Shown piece by piece: positions 26,500-34,803 of a stretch of DNA of 64,000 nt. Source of the DNA: Hymenobacter sediminis (GTDB lineage Bacteria > Bacteroidota > Bacteroidia > Cytophagales > Hymenobacteraceae); NCBI RefSeq assembly GCF_003231285.1, contig NZ_QKNS01000002.1, positions 310,001-374,000 of the forward strand. The letters are read 5' to 3'. The notes beneath the pieces are model-generated. The model was not told the origin of the DNA and ran no database searches. It was given only the letters and a program-made list of their open reading frames with translations. The first letter of the stretch is position 1, and every line of letters begins with the position of its first letter. A program made the position numbers and the translations under genes.

Positions 26500-27043
26500 A
26501 GGAGTAGTCGCTCGTCTTGATGCGAATTTTGGTGTCGGTATCAATAAACAGCGGCACCTGAATGCGGGCCCCCGTTTCCACAATGGCGGGCTTGAGCGTG
26601 TTAGTCGCTGTGTCGCCTTTTAGGCCGGGCTCGGTGTAGGTTACCACCAGCTCCACTGTAGTGGGCAGCTCAGCGGTAAGCGGCTGCTCAGTTTCAGCGT
26701 GGAACAGAATGCTAACCTCTTGGCCTTCCTTCATTAGATCGGCAAACGGTACCATGGCCTCGGGCAATACTACCTGCTCGAAGGTAGCATTGTCCATGAA
26801 CGTGTAGCCGTAGTCGTCCTTGTACAGGTATTGGTGAGGGCGCTGCTCTACGCGGGCCGTTTCTACCTTCACGCCGGCGTTGAAGGTGTTGTCGATAGTG
26901 CGGCCGGTTTTGATGTTGCGAAGCTTCGTCCGTACGAAAGCCGGGCCCTTACCGGGCTTAACGTGCTGGAATTCAGTGATGACGTGCAACTCGCCGTTGT
27001 AGTTCAGAACGAGCCCGTTGCGAAAGTCTGCGGTCGTGGCCAT
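26480..27043 (-). CDS. efp: Translation elongation factor P
   Basis: A 187-residue EF-P, which rescues ribosomes stalled at consecutive prolines. The start at 27043 gives MATTADFRNGLVLNYNGELH; an upstream in-frame ATG at 27103 is not conserved. The modified-lysine loop reads KPGKGPAF, so the lysine targeted by EpmA-type modification is present, although no epm gene is in the window. The C-terminal OB domains include ETGARIQVPLFIDTDTKIRI, the family signature. It lies in the operon between fabH and accB; EF-P followed by accB is a common order in Bacteroidota. Confidence 0.95.
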   Translation of the reverse strand: MATTADFRNGLVLNYNGELHVITEFQHVKPGKGPAFVRTKLRNIKTGRTIDNTFNAGVKVETARVEQRPHQYLYKDDYGYTFMDNATFEQVVLPEAMVPFADLMKEGQEVSILFHAETEQPLTAELPTTVELVVTYTEPGLKGDTATNTLKPAIVETGARIQVPLFIDTDTKIRIKTSDYSYVERVK

Positions 27044-27152
27044 GGTGGGAAAAGAGTTTGAGAGGGAAAACCAGGTAGGGAAGGCCGGAAACGGCGGGTT
27101 CAAACCTGTATTTTCAACAGTCAGAAAGTGAGTTACTAGGGTGGAAACGCAA

Positions 27153-27185
27153 CGAGCCGCCCCGGAAAGATGGCGGGGCGGCTCG
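27153..27185 (-). terminator. GC-rich hairpin between fabH and efp
   Basis: A 12-bp perfect stem (CGAGCCGCCCCG 27153-27164, CGGGGCGGCTCG 27174-27185). On the minus strand it is followed by TTGCGTTT, a weak T-tract, so it may terminate partly or mark an operon break before efp. Confidence 0.55.
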
Positions 27186-27229
27186 TCGGGAGTGCAAGTA
27201 TAGAAGTTTTCTACTTGTGGGCCGCCAAA

Positions 27230-28243
27230 TTAGGCTGCTGTGGGGTCGGGTTTGGGGTCATAGGCCCACTTCAGGTATAAAGAGCCCCAGGTAAAGCCTC
27301 CGCCAAAGGCGGCAATAATTAGGTTGTCGCCCTTACGCAGTTGTTGCTCGTAGTCAGCCAAGCACAACGGAATGGTGCCGTTGGTGGTATTGCCGTACTT
27401 GTGGATGTTGAGCATCACTTTTTCGGGGCCAATGCCTACCCGGTTGGCGGTAGCATCAATGATGCGCTTGTTGGCTTGGTGCGGTACCAGCCAATCAATA
27501 GTATCAGGATTCAGGCCGTTGCGGTCAGCTACCTGAGCTGCTACATCGGCCATGTTTTTCACGGCAAACTTGAATACAGCAGCACCTTCCTGGTACACAT
27601 AATGCTCGCGGTTGGCTACCGTTTCCGAAGACGGCGGGCGGCGGGAGCCACCGGCTTTCTGGTGCAGATACTGCTCGCCGTTGCCATCAGAGTGCAACTC
27701 CTGGTCGAGAAGACCTAAGCCTTCGGTGTTGGGCTCCAGCAGCACGGCGCCTGCACCGTCACCGAAGATGATGCAGGTAGCGCGGTCCGAATAGTCGATA
27801 ATGCTCGACATCTTATCGGCCCCAATGACGATTACTTTCTTGTAAGCGCCCGTTGCAATGAACTGTGAGCCGGTAGCCAGCGCGTACATGAAGCCCGAGC
27901 AAGCCGCCTGCATGTCGAAACTGAAAGCTTTCGTAGCGCCCACGGCGGCCGAAATGATATTGGCCGTAGCCGGGAATACCAAGTCCGGGGTGGTAGTAGC
28001 GCAGATGATCAGGTCAATATCCTCGGCTTTGTTGCCCGTTTTCGCCAGCAACTGCTCTACGGCCTTAATGCCCATTACAGAGGTGCCCTGACCTTCGCCC
28101 TTCAGAATATGTCGCTCCTTAATTCCGGTTCGGCTCATAATCCACTCGTCGGTCGTGTCGACCATGGTTTCGAGCTCCTGATTGGTAAGCACGTAGTCGG
28201 GCACGTAGGAGCCGACTCCGGTGATGGCAGCGGTAATCTTCAT
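27230..28243 (-). CDS. fabH: 3-oxoacyl-ACP synthase III
   Basis: A 337-residue KAS III, which condenses acetyl-CoA with malonyl-ACP to start fatty-acid synthesis. The Cys-His-Asn triad is visible: Cys in [13 protein letters not shown], His in [11 protein letters not shown] and Asn in [11 protein letters not shown]. The N-terminal [15 protein letters not shown] and C-terminal [13 protein letters not shown] segments are typical. It lies directly after plsX (64-bp gap with a small hairpin), the usual order in many bacteria, and shares its direction with efp, accB and accC. Confidence 0.96.
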   Translation of the reverse strand: MKITAAITGVGSYVPDYVLTNQELETMVDTTDEWIMSRTGIKERHILKGEGQGTSVMGIKAVEQLLAKTGNKAEDIDLIICATTTPDLVFPATANIISAAVGATKAFSFDMQAACSGFMYALATGSQFIATGAYKKVIVIGADKMSSIIDYSDRATCIIFGDGAGAVLLEPNTEGLGLLDQELHSDGNGEQYLHQKAGGSRRPPSSETVANREHYVYQEGAAVFKFAVKNMADVAAQVADRNGLNPDTIDWLVPHQANKRIIDATANRVGIGPEKVMLNIHKYGNTTNGTIPLCLADYEQQLRKGDNLIIAAFGGGFTWGSLYLKWAYDPKPDPTAA

Positions 28244-28274
28244 TAGAGGGGGACGGAAAACGCGGCAAAGGAAA

Positions 28275-28296
28275 AGTCCGGCTCAGCGGCCGGACT
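28275..28296 (-). terminator. Small hairpin between plsX and fabH
   Basis: AGTCCGGC (28275-28282) pairs with GCCGGACT (28289-28296) around a 6-nt loop; on the minus strand TTTTCC follows. It could be a weak attenuator within the operon. Confidence 0.4.
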
Positions 28297-28307
28297 CATA
28301 GTTGCCC

Positions 28308-29249
28308 TTAGGACTTGAAGGTGTTTTTTATCTGGTCGGCGATGCCAGAGCTAGCCATTTGGTAGCCTTGCAGCAGCATGTTGCAGATGGCCAAGGGCGT
28401 GCTCACGCCGTGCCCGATAATGGCGTTGTCGTTGATGCCCAGGATGGGAGACCCACCCACAGCTTCGTAGTTAAATTTGTCGAGGAAGGGGTCGTGGATA
28501 TTCTTTTCGGCAATGATGTCGTACACCGACTCTGCCATTTTCAGCACCACGTTGCCCGTAAAGCCGTCGCAGACAATCACGTCGGCTTTATCATTGAACA
28601 GGTCGCGACCCTCAATGTTGCCAATAAAGTGAATATGTGGGTTCACTTTCAGCAACTGGTGCGCAGCCTGGGTAATAGCAGTTCCTTTGCCTTCTTCTTC
28701 TCCCAGATTCATGAGACCCACTTTGGGCTTCTCAATTCCGAGTACGTATTGGGCATACAAAGAACCTAATTCTCCGAACTGCTCCAGCATTTCGGGTTTG
28801 CATTCCGCATTAGCTCCTACATCGAGCATAATGCCCATGCCCCCGTGCAGCTTCGGAACAAAGTTGGCAATGGCCGGACGCATCACGCCGGGAACCGCTT
28901 TCACGCTGAACATAGCGCCTACTAGCATGGCACCGGTGTTGCCAGCAGAGCAGAACGCTTCTACCTCACCGGTTGCCAGCAGGCGGTAGCCTACGGCAAT
29001 GCTGGAATCCTGCTTCTGCTGATATGCTTTAGCGGGATGCTCGCCCATCTCAATGATTTGCGAAGCGGGTACTACCTGCAGGTCGGCAGCGTCATGGCCG
29101 TGCTGTGCCAGCAAGGGGCGCACAGCATCTTCCTGGCCGATGAGCACAATCTGGGCCTTGCCGGCCAGCGCTTTGGTGGCCAGTACGGCCCCATCGACGG
29201 CGGCCTGAGGTGCGAAATCGCCCCCCATTGCGTCCAGGGCTATCTTCAT
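28308..29249 (-). CDS. plsX: Phosphate acyltransferase PlsX
   Basis: A 313-residue enzyme that converts acyl-ACP to acyl-phosphate for glycerolipid synthesis. Conserved landmarks include the start MKIALDAMGGDFAPQAAVDG, AFCSAGNTGAMLVGAM, LLDVGANAECKPEML-like and VCDGFTGNVVLKMAE segments. Length is standard. It follows rpmF after a 136-bp gap that holds a short C/G stem, and precedes fabH. The rpmF-plsX-fabH order is widely conserved. Confidence 0.96.
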   Translation of the reverse strand: MKIALDAMGGDFAPQAAVDGAVLATKALAGKAQIVLIGQEDAVRPLLAQHGHDAADLQVVPASQIIEMGEHPAKAYQQKQDSSIAVGYRLLATGEVEAFCSAGNTGAMLVGAMFSVKAVPGVMRPAIANFVPKLHGGMGIMLDVGANAECKPEMLEQFGELGSLYAQYVLGIEKPKVGLMNLGEEEGKGTAITQAAHQLLKVNPHIHFIGNIEGRDLFNDKADVIVCDGFTGNVVLKMAESVYDIIAEKNIHDPFLDKFNYEAVGGSPILGINDNAIIGHGVSTPLAICNMLLQGYQMASSGIADQIKNTFKS

Positions 29250-29385
29250 GAACGGGAAATCAAAGAGGTCCGGGAGAGAAACTTTGTGGCGGCCACTACA
29301 CCCCCAGCCTTGCTTTTAACAGCAGAGAAGCTGGGGGCGCATATGCCAGGCCGCACCGCAAAGCGGGTAAGCCGCTAACGGGTGA

Positions 29386-29610
29386 CTATTCGTCGTCGTT
29401 GTCGGTGGCGGCAGGAGCAGTTACGGGAGCGTAGTCCTTAATGGCTACTTTACCGTTCAGGTACAGGTCGCCGTCAACTACATAGGCTTTGTGACGCAGG
29501 TGCAGCTCACCGGTGGTAGAGCAAACCGAAACAGCTTTCGGGGTCAGTTTGTAGTGGCTACGACGCTTGTCACGGGTTGCGGAGGAGGTCCGGCGCTTAG
29601 GATGTGCCAT
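29386..29610 (-). CDS. rpmF: 50S ribosomal protein L32
   Basis: A 74-residue L32 with the N-terminal signature MAHPKRRTSSATRDKRRSHY. The usual four-cysteine zinc ribbon is missing: only one cysteine (SVCSTTGELHLRHKAY) is present, which is the zinc-free form found in Cytophaga/Flavobacterium-type Bacteroidota. The C-terminal 15 residues (APVTAPAATDNDDE) are an acidic extension. It lies between the DUF177 gene and plsX. Confidence 0.95.
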   Translation of the reverse strand: MAHPKRRTSSATRDKRRSHYKLTPKAVSVCSTTGELHLRHKAYVVDGDLYLNGKVAIKDYAPVTAPAATDNDDE

Positions 29611-29679
29611 GGTTAAAAAAAGGGGTGATTAAAAGCAAAGAGAAAATTTACAAACGGAAGTCAGCGGAGGTGCGCTCGT

Positions 29680-30219
29680 CTAGTTGAGGTTGCGCAGCGC
29701 ATTCCAGCGCGGGTCAATGCCATCATTGTCGTCATCCTCATCATCTTCGCCTTCCTGGCGGGTAGTAAAGATGAGCTTGGCATCGGCCTCAGGGTTTTCA
29801 TCGGGCTCGTCCTGGAAGCGCGGGTGCAGCTTCTTCATGGGCAGAGAAAGACCGATATAATCGAACAGGTGTTGGGCTAGGGGTAGGGTCTGGGTATCAG
29901 GCGTGATTTGCAGCACGTTGTCGTCCAGCTCCAAATTCTGGTCGCCGAAGCGTACCAGCAATTGCTCCTGCGCTTCTACCTCCTGGTCGTATTCGTCCAG
30001 GCTTCGGTCGCAGATTTGACGCACGGTGCCGTGCAGGTCGAAATCAACGGTGATAAGCCGGTCGGTTTTGGTCAGGGTTACATCGGCGTGCACCTGGCCA
30101 TCGGGGATAAGCTGCTGGTCAAACTGCTCAAAAAAGGCTTTGTCCAGGTCAAACGCGAAGTGGTGCGTTTTGTCGGCCAGCTTGGCAATGTTAATGTCGT
30201 ATTGCGAGTCCTTCTTCAC
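29680..30219 (-). CDS. YceD/DUF177 family protein
   Basis: A 179-residue protein of the YceD family, which in other bacteria and plants supports 23S rRNA accumulation and commonly precedes rpmF. Seen here: a beta-rich N-terminal half with RQICDRSLDEYDQEVEAQEQ, where Bacteroidota members keep the cysteine, and an acidic C-terminus (EGEDDEDDDNDGIDPRW). It is the first gene of the operon leading to rpmF, plsX, fabH, efp, accB and accC, and a -7 element overlapped by a palindrome lies 20 bp upstream. Confidence 0.87.
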   Translation of the reverse strand: MKKDSQYDINIAKLADKTHHFAFDLDKAFFEQFDQQLIPDGQVHADVTLTKTDRLITVDFDLHGTVRQICDRSLDEYDQEVEAQEQLLVRFGDQNLELDDNVLQITPDTQTLPLAQHLFDYIGLSLPMKKLHPRFQDEPDENPEADAKLIFTTRQEGEDDEDDDNDGIDPRWNALRNLN

Positions 30220-30236
30220 GGCTAGTTTGTAGCAGG

Positions 30237-30260
30237 GGGCAAAAGTAGAAAGTTTTGCCC
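30237..30260 (-). promoter_or_regulatory. Palindromic operator candidate on the fatty-acid operon promoter
   Basis: GGGCAAAA-N8-TTTTGCCC is a perfect inverted repeat. Its left half and spacer contain the minus-strand -7 element TACTTTTG (30240-30247, fits TAnnTTTG), so a bound protein would block the promoter. The predicted leader to the DUF177 ATG is about 17 nt. Confidence 0.5.
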
Positions 30261-30296
30261 GGTTTGTAAAAGCAGATGCGGGGTTAGGGTAGCCGT

Positions 30297-30665
30297 CTAG
30301 GCGTTTTTCAGAATAAAGTCTGACGGAATACCGAGCCGCTCATACAGCCGCTTGGCTAAATCAAGGGTTACGCGCCGCTTGCCATTTAGGATTTGTGAAA
30401 GGCGCCCAGCCGGTACCTCCAGTAGCTCAGCCAGATCTTTCTGCTTAAGGCGCATTTGTTGGCGCTTTAGCTCAATCATCTCGGCCAGAGAGGTTGGCAG
30501 GTTGGGGATGGGTAGGAGACCCAGCTTGCTCTCGTAGGTATCCAGGGCGGTAATCAGCTCCCGAAACTCCGCTTCTAGCGTGGCGTTGCCCTCAATACCA
30601 GCGGCTACCAGCGCGTCGAGGCGGCGGAGGGCAGTGCGGTAATCAGAAGGGGTAGTCAGCGTCAT
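30297..30665 (-). CDS. HigA-like XRE-family regulator without toxin
   Basis: A 122-residue protein. The N-terminal 55 residues are helical (a HigA-type extension), followed by a helix-turn-helix of the Cro/XRE family: MIELKRQQMRLKQKDLAELL, then GRLSQILNGKRRVTLDLAKR. In HigBA-type modules this antitoxin follows a RelE-like toxin; here only about 205 bp lie between the ATG and the next terminator and no toxin frame is present. It is likely a solitary, possibly self-regulating repressor: a perfect promoter and a near-palindrome lie just upstream. Confidence 0.8.
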   Translation of the reverse strand: MTLTTPSDYRTALRRLDALVAAGIEGNATLEAEFRELITALDTYESKLGLLPIPNLPTSLAEMIELKRQQMRLKQKDLAELLEVPAGRLSQILNGKRRVTLDLAKRLYERLGIPSDFILKNA

Positions 30666-30686
30666 GAAAGGAGGTAGAAAGCAAAA

Positions 30687-30706
30687 CGGAACCGAAAACG
30701 GCTCCG
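30687..30706 (-). promoter_or_regulatory. Near-palindromic operator candidate of the XRE gene
   Basis: CGGAACCG-AAAA-CGGCTCCG is an inverted repeat with one mismatch in 8 bp, located just downstream of the predicted transcription start and before the ATG, a common site for antitoxin autorepression. Confidence 0.4.
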
Positions 30707-30719
30707 CTGATTACGGCTG

Positions 30720-30750
30720 CAAATGTACAGACTGATTTTAAAACAGCAAA
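30720..30750 (-). promoter_or_regulatory. Full-consensus promoter of the XRE gene
   Basis: On the minus strand TTTG (30747-30750), 19 nt, TACATTTG (30720-30727). This is an exact match to the Bacteroidota -33/-7 arrangement. Leader about 47 nt. Confidence 0.65.
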
Positions 30751-30871
30751 GTAAATTTCGATTTTGAAAAGAATGTTTTCTTTTTGTGCAGCAATTCAGA
30801 TGCAGAGGATTTCTGCCTGAGGCTGAATGATGCAGGTGATATTCAGAGTGTGAGCACCCTATATAAATAAA

Positions 30872-30921
30872 TGGGATGGGGTAGCCCTCATTGACTCGTC
30901 AATGAGGGCTACCCCATCCCA
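30872..30921. terminator. 23-bp perfect palindromic terminator after pdxA
   Basis: Arms 30872-30894 and 30899-30921 are perfectly complementary with loop CTCG; each arm includes the GGGGTAG/CTACCCC heptamer. On the minus strand T-rich sequence (ATTTATTTATAT) follows. Confidence 0.8.
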
Positions 30922-30957
30922 AATTTTAAGCTATCCAGTGGGAAAACTTTTGTGAGC

Positions 30958-32010
30958 TTACTCGTGGCGGCCGCCGCGTGGCGCCGGCCCGGGAATGAGA
31001 GGCTTAATTTCTGCTAGGGCCTTCCGCTTGCGCACTAGGTCACAAGCCATGTAAAGCGCTTCCCGGAAAGAGGTTTCATCGGCTTTATACTGCCCGGCCA
31101 GGCCATAGGCGGTACCATGGTCGGGCGAGGTGCGAATGACGGGTAGGCCGGCCGTAAAGTTCACGCCGCGCTCAAAGGCCAGCGTCTTGAACGGAATCAG
31201 GCCCTGATCGTGGTAGAGGGAAAGGGTAGCATCGAACTGGCGGAACTGGCCGGTGCCGAAATATCCATCGGCAGGGAAAGGACCATAAACTAGGTGCCCT
31301 TCTTCCTGAAATTGCTGCAGTATGGGGGTTACTACGTCAGCTTCTTCGGTACCCAGCAGGCCTTTCTCGCCGGCGTGTGGGTTGAGGCCCAATACCGCTA
31401 CGCGCGGCTTCTCGATACCAAAATCCTGTTTTAAGGAATCAACTAAGATGCGCAGCTTAGTAGTCAGCAGCTCGCGCGTTACGCGGCTGGGCACATCCTT
31501 GAGCGGAATATGGCCGGTGACGGTGGCTACGCGCAGGTCTTCACTGGCCAGCAGCATCAGACTTTCCTTGGACTCAAAGAAAGCAGTCAGGAACTCGGTA
31601 TGGCCGGGGTAGCGGAAGTCGTCGGCCTGGGTATTTTCCTTGCTGATAGGCGCGGTAACCAGAGCATCGAGCAGACCAGCTTTCAGGTCGCGGGCGGCGG
31701 CAAGCAGGCTCTGACGAGCGGCGGCGCCACTAGCCTGGCTGGGTTGGCCGGGCGTGAGGGTGAAGTCCTCATCCCAGCACGTTACGGCGTTGTGCTTGCC
31801 TGGGGCAATATCGGCTGCTTCGCGCACTTGGCGGAAGGTAAGGGGCTCGTGGGTTGCGTCGGCCGGAAAATCATCGAACAGTACCGTAGCAGTACCATAC
31901 ACCACAGGCGTGCAGAACTTCAGCAGGCGCTGATCGAGAAACGTTTTATAAATAATTTCCGGCCCAATGCCGGCCAGGTCGCCGACGGAAATGCCAATGC
32001 GTGGAAGCAT
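30958..32010 (-). CDS. pdxA: 4-hydroxythreonine-4-phosphate dehydrogenase
   Basis: A 350-residue PdxA, which oxidises 4-phosphohydroxy-threonine in the DXP-dependent vitamin B6 pathway. Landmarks: MLPRIGISVGDLAGIGPEII at the N-terminus, APISKEN, PGHTEFLTAFF with a metal-binding His, VAVLGLNPHAGEKG with the second metal site, GPFPADGYF and LYHDQGLIPFK. Length is typical. It is followed by a long palindromic terminator and lies downstream of the aminopeptidase gene with a 153-bp gap, in the same direction. Confidence 0.95.
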   Translation of the reverse strand: MLPRIGISVGDLAGIGPEIIYKTFLDQRLLKFCTPVVYGTATVLFDDFPADATHEPLTFRQVREAADIAPGKHNAVTCWDEDFTLTPGQPSQASGAAARQSLLAAARDLKAGLLDALVTAPISKENTQADDFRYPGHTEFLTAFFESKESLMLLASEDLRVATVTGHIPLKDVPSRVTRELLTTKLRILVDSLKQDFGIEKPRVAVLGLNPHAGEKGLLGTEEADVVTPILQQFQEEGHLVYGPFPADGYFGTGQFRQFDATLSLYHDQGLIPFKTLAFERGVNFTAGLPVIRTSPDHGTAYGLAGQYKADETSFREALYMACDLVRKRKALAEIKPLIPGPAPRGGRHE

Positions 32011-32163
32011 GGAAGGTAATTAGGGAATGAGGGAAGAGGAGGGGGGTAGGGGTTCACTTATCAGCTTACCTAGCTCTAACCACCATAGGGGGGTAGGAGT
32101 TAATGCAGAGCCCTCGCGTTGTGGACTTGGCACACCAAATGCGCAGGAAGACGAGCGGAAGCT

Positions 32164-33612
32164 CTACACCCGATTTTTCAAAAACTCATACGTAAGACGT
32201 ACGGCTGTTCCGGTGCCGCCTTTGCCGCGGTAGGAATCGGGGGCGGTGAGGAAGGCAGGACCAGCAATATCGAAGTGAACCCAGGGGTAGCCTTCGGTAA
32301 AGCGCTCCAGGAACTTACCGGCCGAAATGGCGCCAGCCTCAGCTTTGCCCAGGTTGCTAATGTCGGCAATGCTGCTTTTGATATGGTCGGCGTATTCATC
32401 CCAGAGAGGAAACTCCACCAGACGCTCATGGGTAGCATTGCCGGCTTTTTTGAGAGCACTGAGAGTTCCTTCTTCGGCAGTGCCCATGCACACGATGCCC
32501 TCGATACCAATAGCCCGGGCGGCCGACCCAGTGAGAGTAGCAAAGTCGAGCACCAGCTCGGGCTCGTACTTTTTGGCGAAAGCCAGGGCATCAGCCAGAA
32601 TCAGGCGACCCTCTGCGTCGGTATTCATTACCTCCACGGTAAGGCCGCTATACATGGTAATAACGTCGCCGGGGGCCAGGGCGGGGCCGCCGGGGCGGTT
32701 ATCGGTGGCGGGCACCAACCCGATGACGTGCAGAGGAACCCGGTTTTTGGCCAGCGCCGATAATACACCTACTACCACCGCCGAGCCGGCCATGTCGCAC
32801 TTCATCAAATCCATGCTGTTGGGCGTGGGCTTGAGGCTAAGTCCGCCGGTGTCAAACACTACCCCTTTGCCTACCAGTACAATAGGTTTCGTGTTTGTAG
32901 CACCCTCGGGCTTGTACTCCATAATAGAGAAGGTTGGTGGCTCGGGGCTACCCTGATTTACGGCCAGAAGGCCGCCCATGCGTAGGGCCTCAATGCGCAC
33001 CAGGTCCAGCACTTCTACATGAAAACCAGCTACCTCCCCGGCTTCCTGGAAGCGCTGAGCCAGCTGAGTGGCATTGAGGTAGTTGTAAGGCATGTTTACC
33101 AAGTCGCGGGCCAGGTACACGCCCTGCAACACGTTGTCGAGCTCTTGCACTTTCTCGGCGGTCAGTTCAGGGCCAACCAAGGTCAGAAGCTGGAGGTCGG
33201 GTGCTTTTTTCGATTTCTCGTCGGTCTTATAGCCTTCAAACTGATAGGCCGTGAGTGCTAAACCTTCGGCGAGGGGTAGGGCCCCGGTGCCGGTGAGGTC
33301 GTTGATGAATAGTTCGGGTACCTTGTCGGCTTTCAGCCGGGCGTGCAGCTGATGACCGGCCTTGCGAAGAGCTTCCGCGGTGAGGTCGGCCGTCTTCTTA
33401 GTTTCGGCCACTACATAGTAATGGCGGTGGGTGTATTGGTTGATGCCCAGGAGCTTCTCACCGGCTGCCAACTGGTCGGCCACGTATTGGCGGGCGGGCT
33501 CGGGCAGGTCGGCGGCGGCGCTAATGGGGAGCTCAGTAGTACCGGCGGGCAAGATGAACACAGTGTCCGCGAAGGAAGGGAAATCCGTGGCGTAGGCGAG
33601 TGATAAAGGCAT
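32164..33612 (-). CDS. pepA: Leucyl aminopeptidase (M17)
   Basis: A 482-residue dinuclear zinc/manganese aminopeptidase that releases N-terminal residues from peptides in the cytoplasm. The catalytic C-terminal domain shows VGKGVVFDTGGLSLKP, the metal-binding MKCDMAGSA, and the family signature NTDAEGRLILADAL. The smaller N-terminal domain (about 1-160) is less conserved. The ATG at 33612 (MPLSLAYATDF) is chosen; an in-frame start at 33663 is less likely as it adds an unconserved Arg/Gly-rich extension. It is divergent from rsmA. Confidence 0.94.
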   Translation of the reverse strand: MPLSLAYATDFPSFADTVFILPAGTTELPISAAADLPEPARQYVADQLAAGEKLLGINQYTHRHYYVVAETKKTADLTAEALRKAGHQLHARLKADKVPELFINDLTGTGALPLAEGLALTAYQFEGYKTDEKSKKAPDLQLLTLVGPELTAEKVQELDNVLQGVYLARDLVNMPYNYLNATQLAQRFQEAGEVAGFHVEVLDLVRIEALRMGGLLAVNQGSPEPPTFSIMEYKPEGATNTKPIVLVGKGVVFDTGGLSLKPTPNSMDLMKCDMAGSAVVVGVLSALAKNRVPLHVIGLVPATDNRPGGPALAPGDVITMYSGLTVEVMNTDAEGRLILADALAFAKKYEPELVLDFATLTGSAARAIGIEGIVCMGTAEEGTLSALKKAGNATHERLVEFPLWDEYADHIKSSIADISNLGKAEAGAISAGKFLERFTEGYPWVHFDIAGPAFLTAPDSYRGKGGTGTAVRLTYEFLKNRV

Positions 33613-33685
33613 AGAGCAGGGTCGAGTAAAGCCAGCGGCTACCTCTCCCCGGAACCTAAGCACGGAGAAACGGCAGCAGCCCGCG

Positions 33686-33693
33686 TATCTTTG
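33686..33693 (+). promoter_or_regulatory. -7 element upstream of rsmA
   Basis: TATCTTTG fits TAnnTTTG. The leader to the rsmA ATG would be about 160 nt. No -33 element found. Confidence 0.4.
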
Positions 33694-33857
33694 GGCGTGA
33701 AGGTAACAGGTAGCACGTAGTTGCTAGTAGGCCGGAAGAGGAAAGTGAATTGAAGCGGTACTAGTCGGAAGCGGACTAAGCCGTGAACCTTACTTCCAAC
33801 CGACCTTTATTCAGTACCCTATCCTGCTGTCTTCAGCCACCTACCCCCTCCCTGTAC

Positions 33858-34643
33858 ATGGATTCCGTTAAAGCCAAAAAGCACCTCGGGCAACACTTCC
33901 TCACCGACCCCAACATTGCCCGCAACATTGTGGAGGCCTTGCGCCTGCCCGATGGGGTAGCGGAAGTGCTGGAAATCGGGCCGGGGATGGGCGTACTGAC
34001 CCAAACGCTCATTCAGCACCCCGAGTACCGGACCTCGGTAGTGGAAATCGACCGGGAATCGGTGGAGTACTTGGGCAAGCACTACCCCGCGCTGCAGGGC
34101 CGGATCTACTCTCAGGATTTTCTGAAGATGGACCTAGGGAAGCTCTACGAAGGCCAGCCAATCAGCATTATCGGCAACTTCCCTTACAACATCAGCTCCC
34201 AGATTTATTTCCAGGTGCTGGCTCACCGCCAACAGGTGCGCGAGTGTGTGGGCATGATTCAGAAGGAAGTAGCCGACCGCTTGGCCGAGGGGCCGGGCAC
34301 CAAAACCTACGGCATCCTGAGCGTGCTGCTGCAGGCCTTCTACGACATTGAGTACCTGTTCACGGTGCCCCCGCACGTATTCAACCCGCCGCCCAAGGTA
34401 CAGTCGGCCGTCATTCGCCTTACCCGCAACAAAACCGAGCAGCTGGCCTGCGACGAAAAGCTGTTTTTTCAGGTGGTGAAGCAGGCTTTCCAGACCCGCC
34501 GCAAAACCCTGCGCAATGCCCTTAAACCCTTCGGCCTACCCCCCGAAGCTACCACCGACCCGATTTTCGACAAGCGGGCCGAGCAGCTTAGCGTGCAGGA
34601 TTTCGTGGGCCTCACGCAGCGCGTGGAGCAAGCCCGGCAGTAA
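33858..34643 (+). CDS. rsmA: 16S rRNA dimethyladenosine transferase
   Basis: A 261-residue RsmA/KsgA, which dimethylates the two adjacent adenosines in the 3' hairpin of 16S rRNA. The start at 33858 gives MDSVKAKKHLGQHFLTDPNI, the family N-terminus; an in-frame upstream start at 33783 is not conserved. Landmarks: SAM site VLEIGPGMGVLT, VEIDRESV, and the catalytic motif IIGNFPYNISSQI. The C-terminal helical domain with FNPPPKVQSAV and FQTRRKTLRNAL is complete. Confidence 0.96.
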   Translation: MDSVKAKKHLGQHFLTDPNIARNIVEALRLPDGVAEVLEIGPGMGVLTQTLIQHPEYRTSVVEIDRESVEYLGKHYPALQGRIYSQDFLKMDLGKLYEGQPISIIGNFPYNISSQIYFQVLAHRQQVRECVGMIQKEVADRLAEGPGTKTYGILSVLLQAFYDIEYLFTVPPHVFNPPPKVQSAVIRLTRNKTEQLACDEKLFFQVVKQAFQTRRKTLRNALKPFGLPPEATTDPIFDKRAEQLSVQDFVGLTQRVEQARQ

Positions 34644-34803
34644 GCTAAGTACTGTTCCGGGCTAGGCCTCTTTGTCAATCATATCGAGCCAGTAAGTGGC
34701 TGGGCTCGCCTTCCGGAACCGAAATAGCAGCATCCGTTGCTGCAATTGCCAGCAGGCACTACCTCTGGCAAGCAGAACTTCTTTAACTGTTTTTTGTCTG
34801 CTG

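Larger units (their letters stand above)
30666..30957. other. AT-rich gap upstream of the HigA-like gene
   Basis: About 290 bp with no gene. It contains the promoter and operator candidate of the XRE gene (30687-30750), an AT-rich stretch, and the pdxA terminator (30872-30921). Confidence 0.6.

Noticed and set aside
29301..29337. CCCCCAGC...GCTGGGGG stem between rpmF and plsX
   Set aside because: Only 8 bp with a 21-nt loop and no T-run; too weak to call as terminator or regulator.
30666..30957. A HigB/RelE toxin gene next to the HigA-like regulator
   Set aside because: No frame of sufficient length exists and the gap holds a promoter and a terminator.
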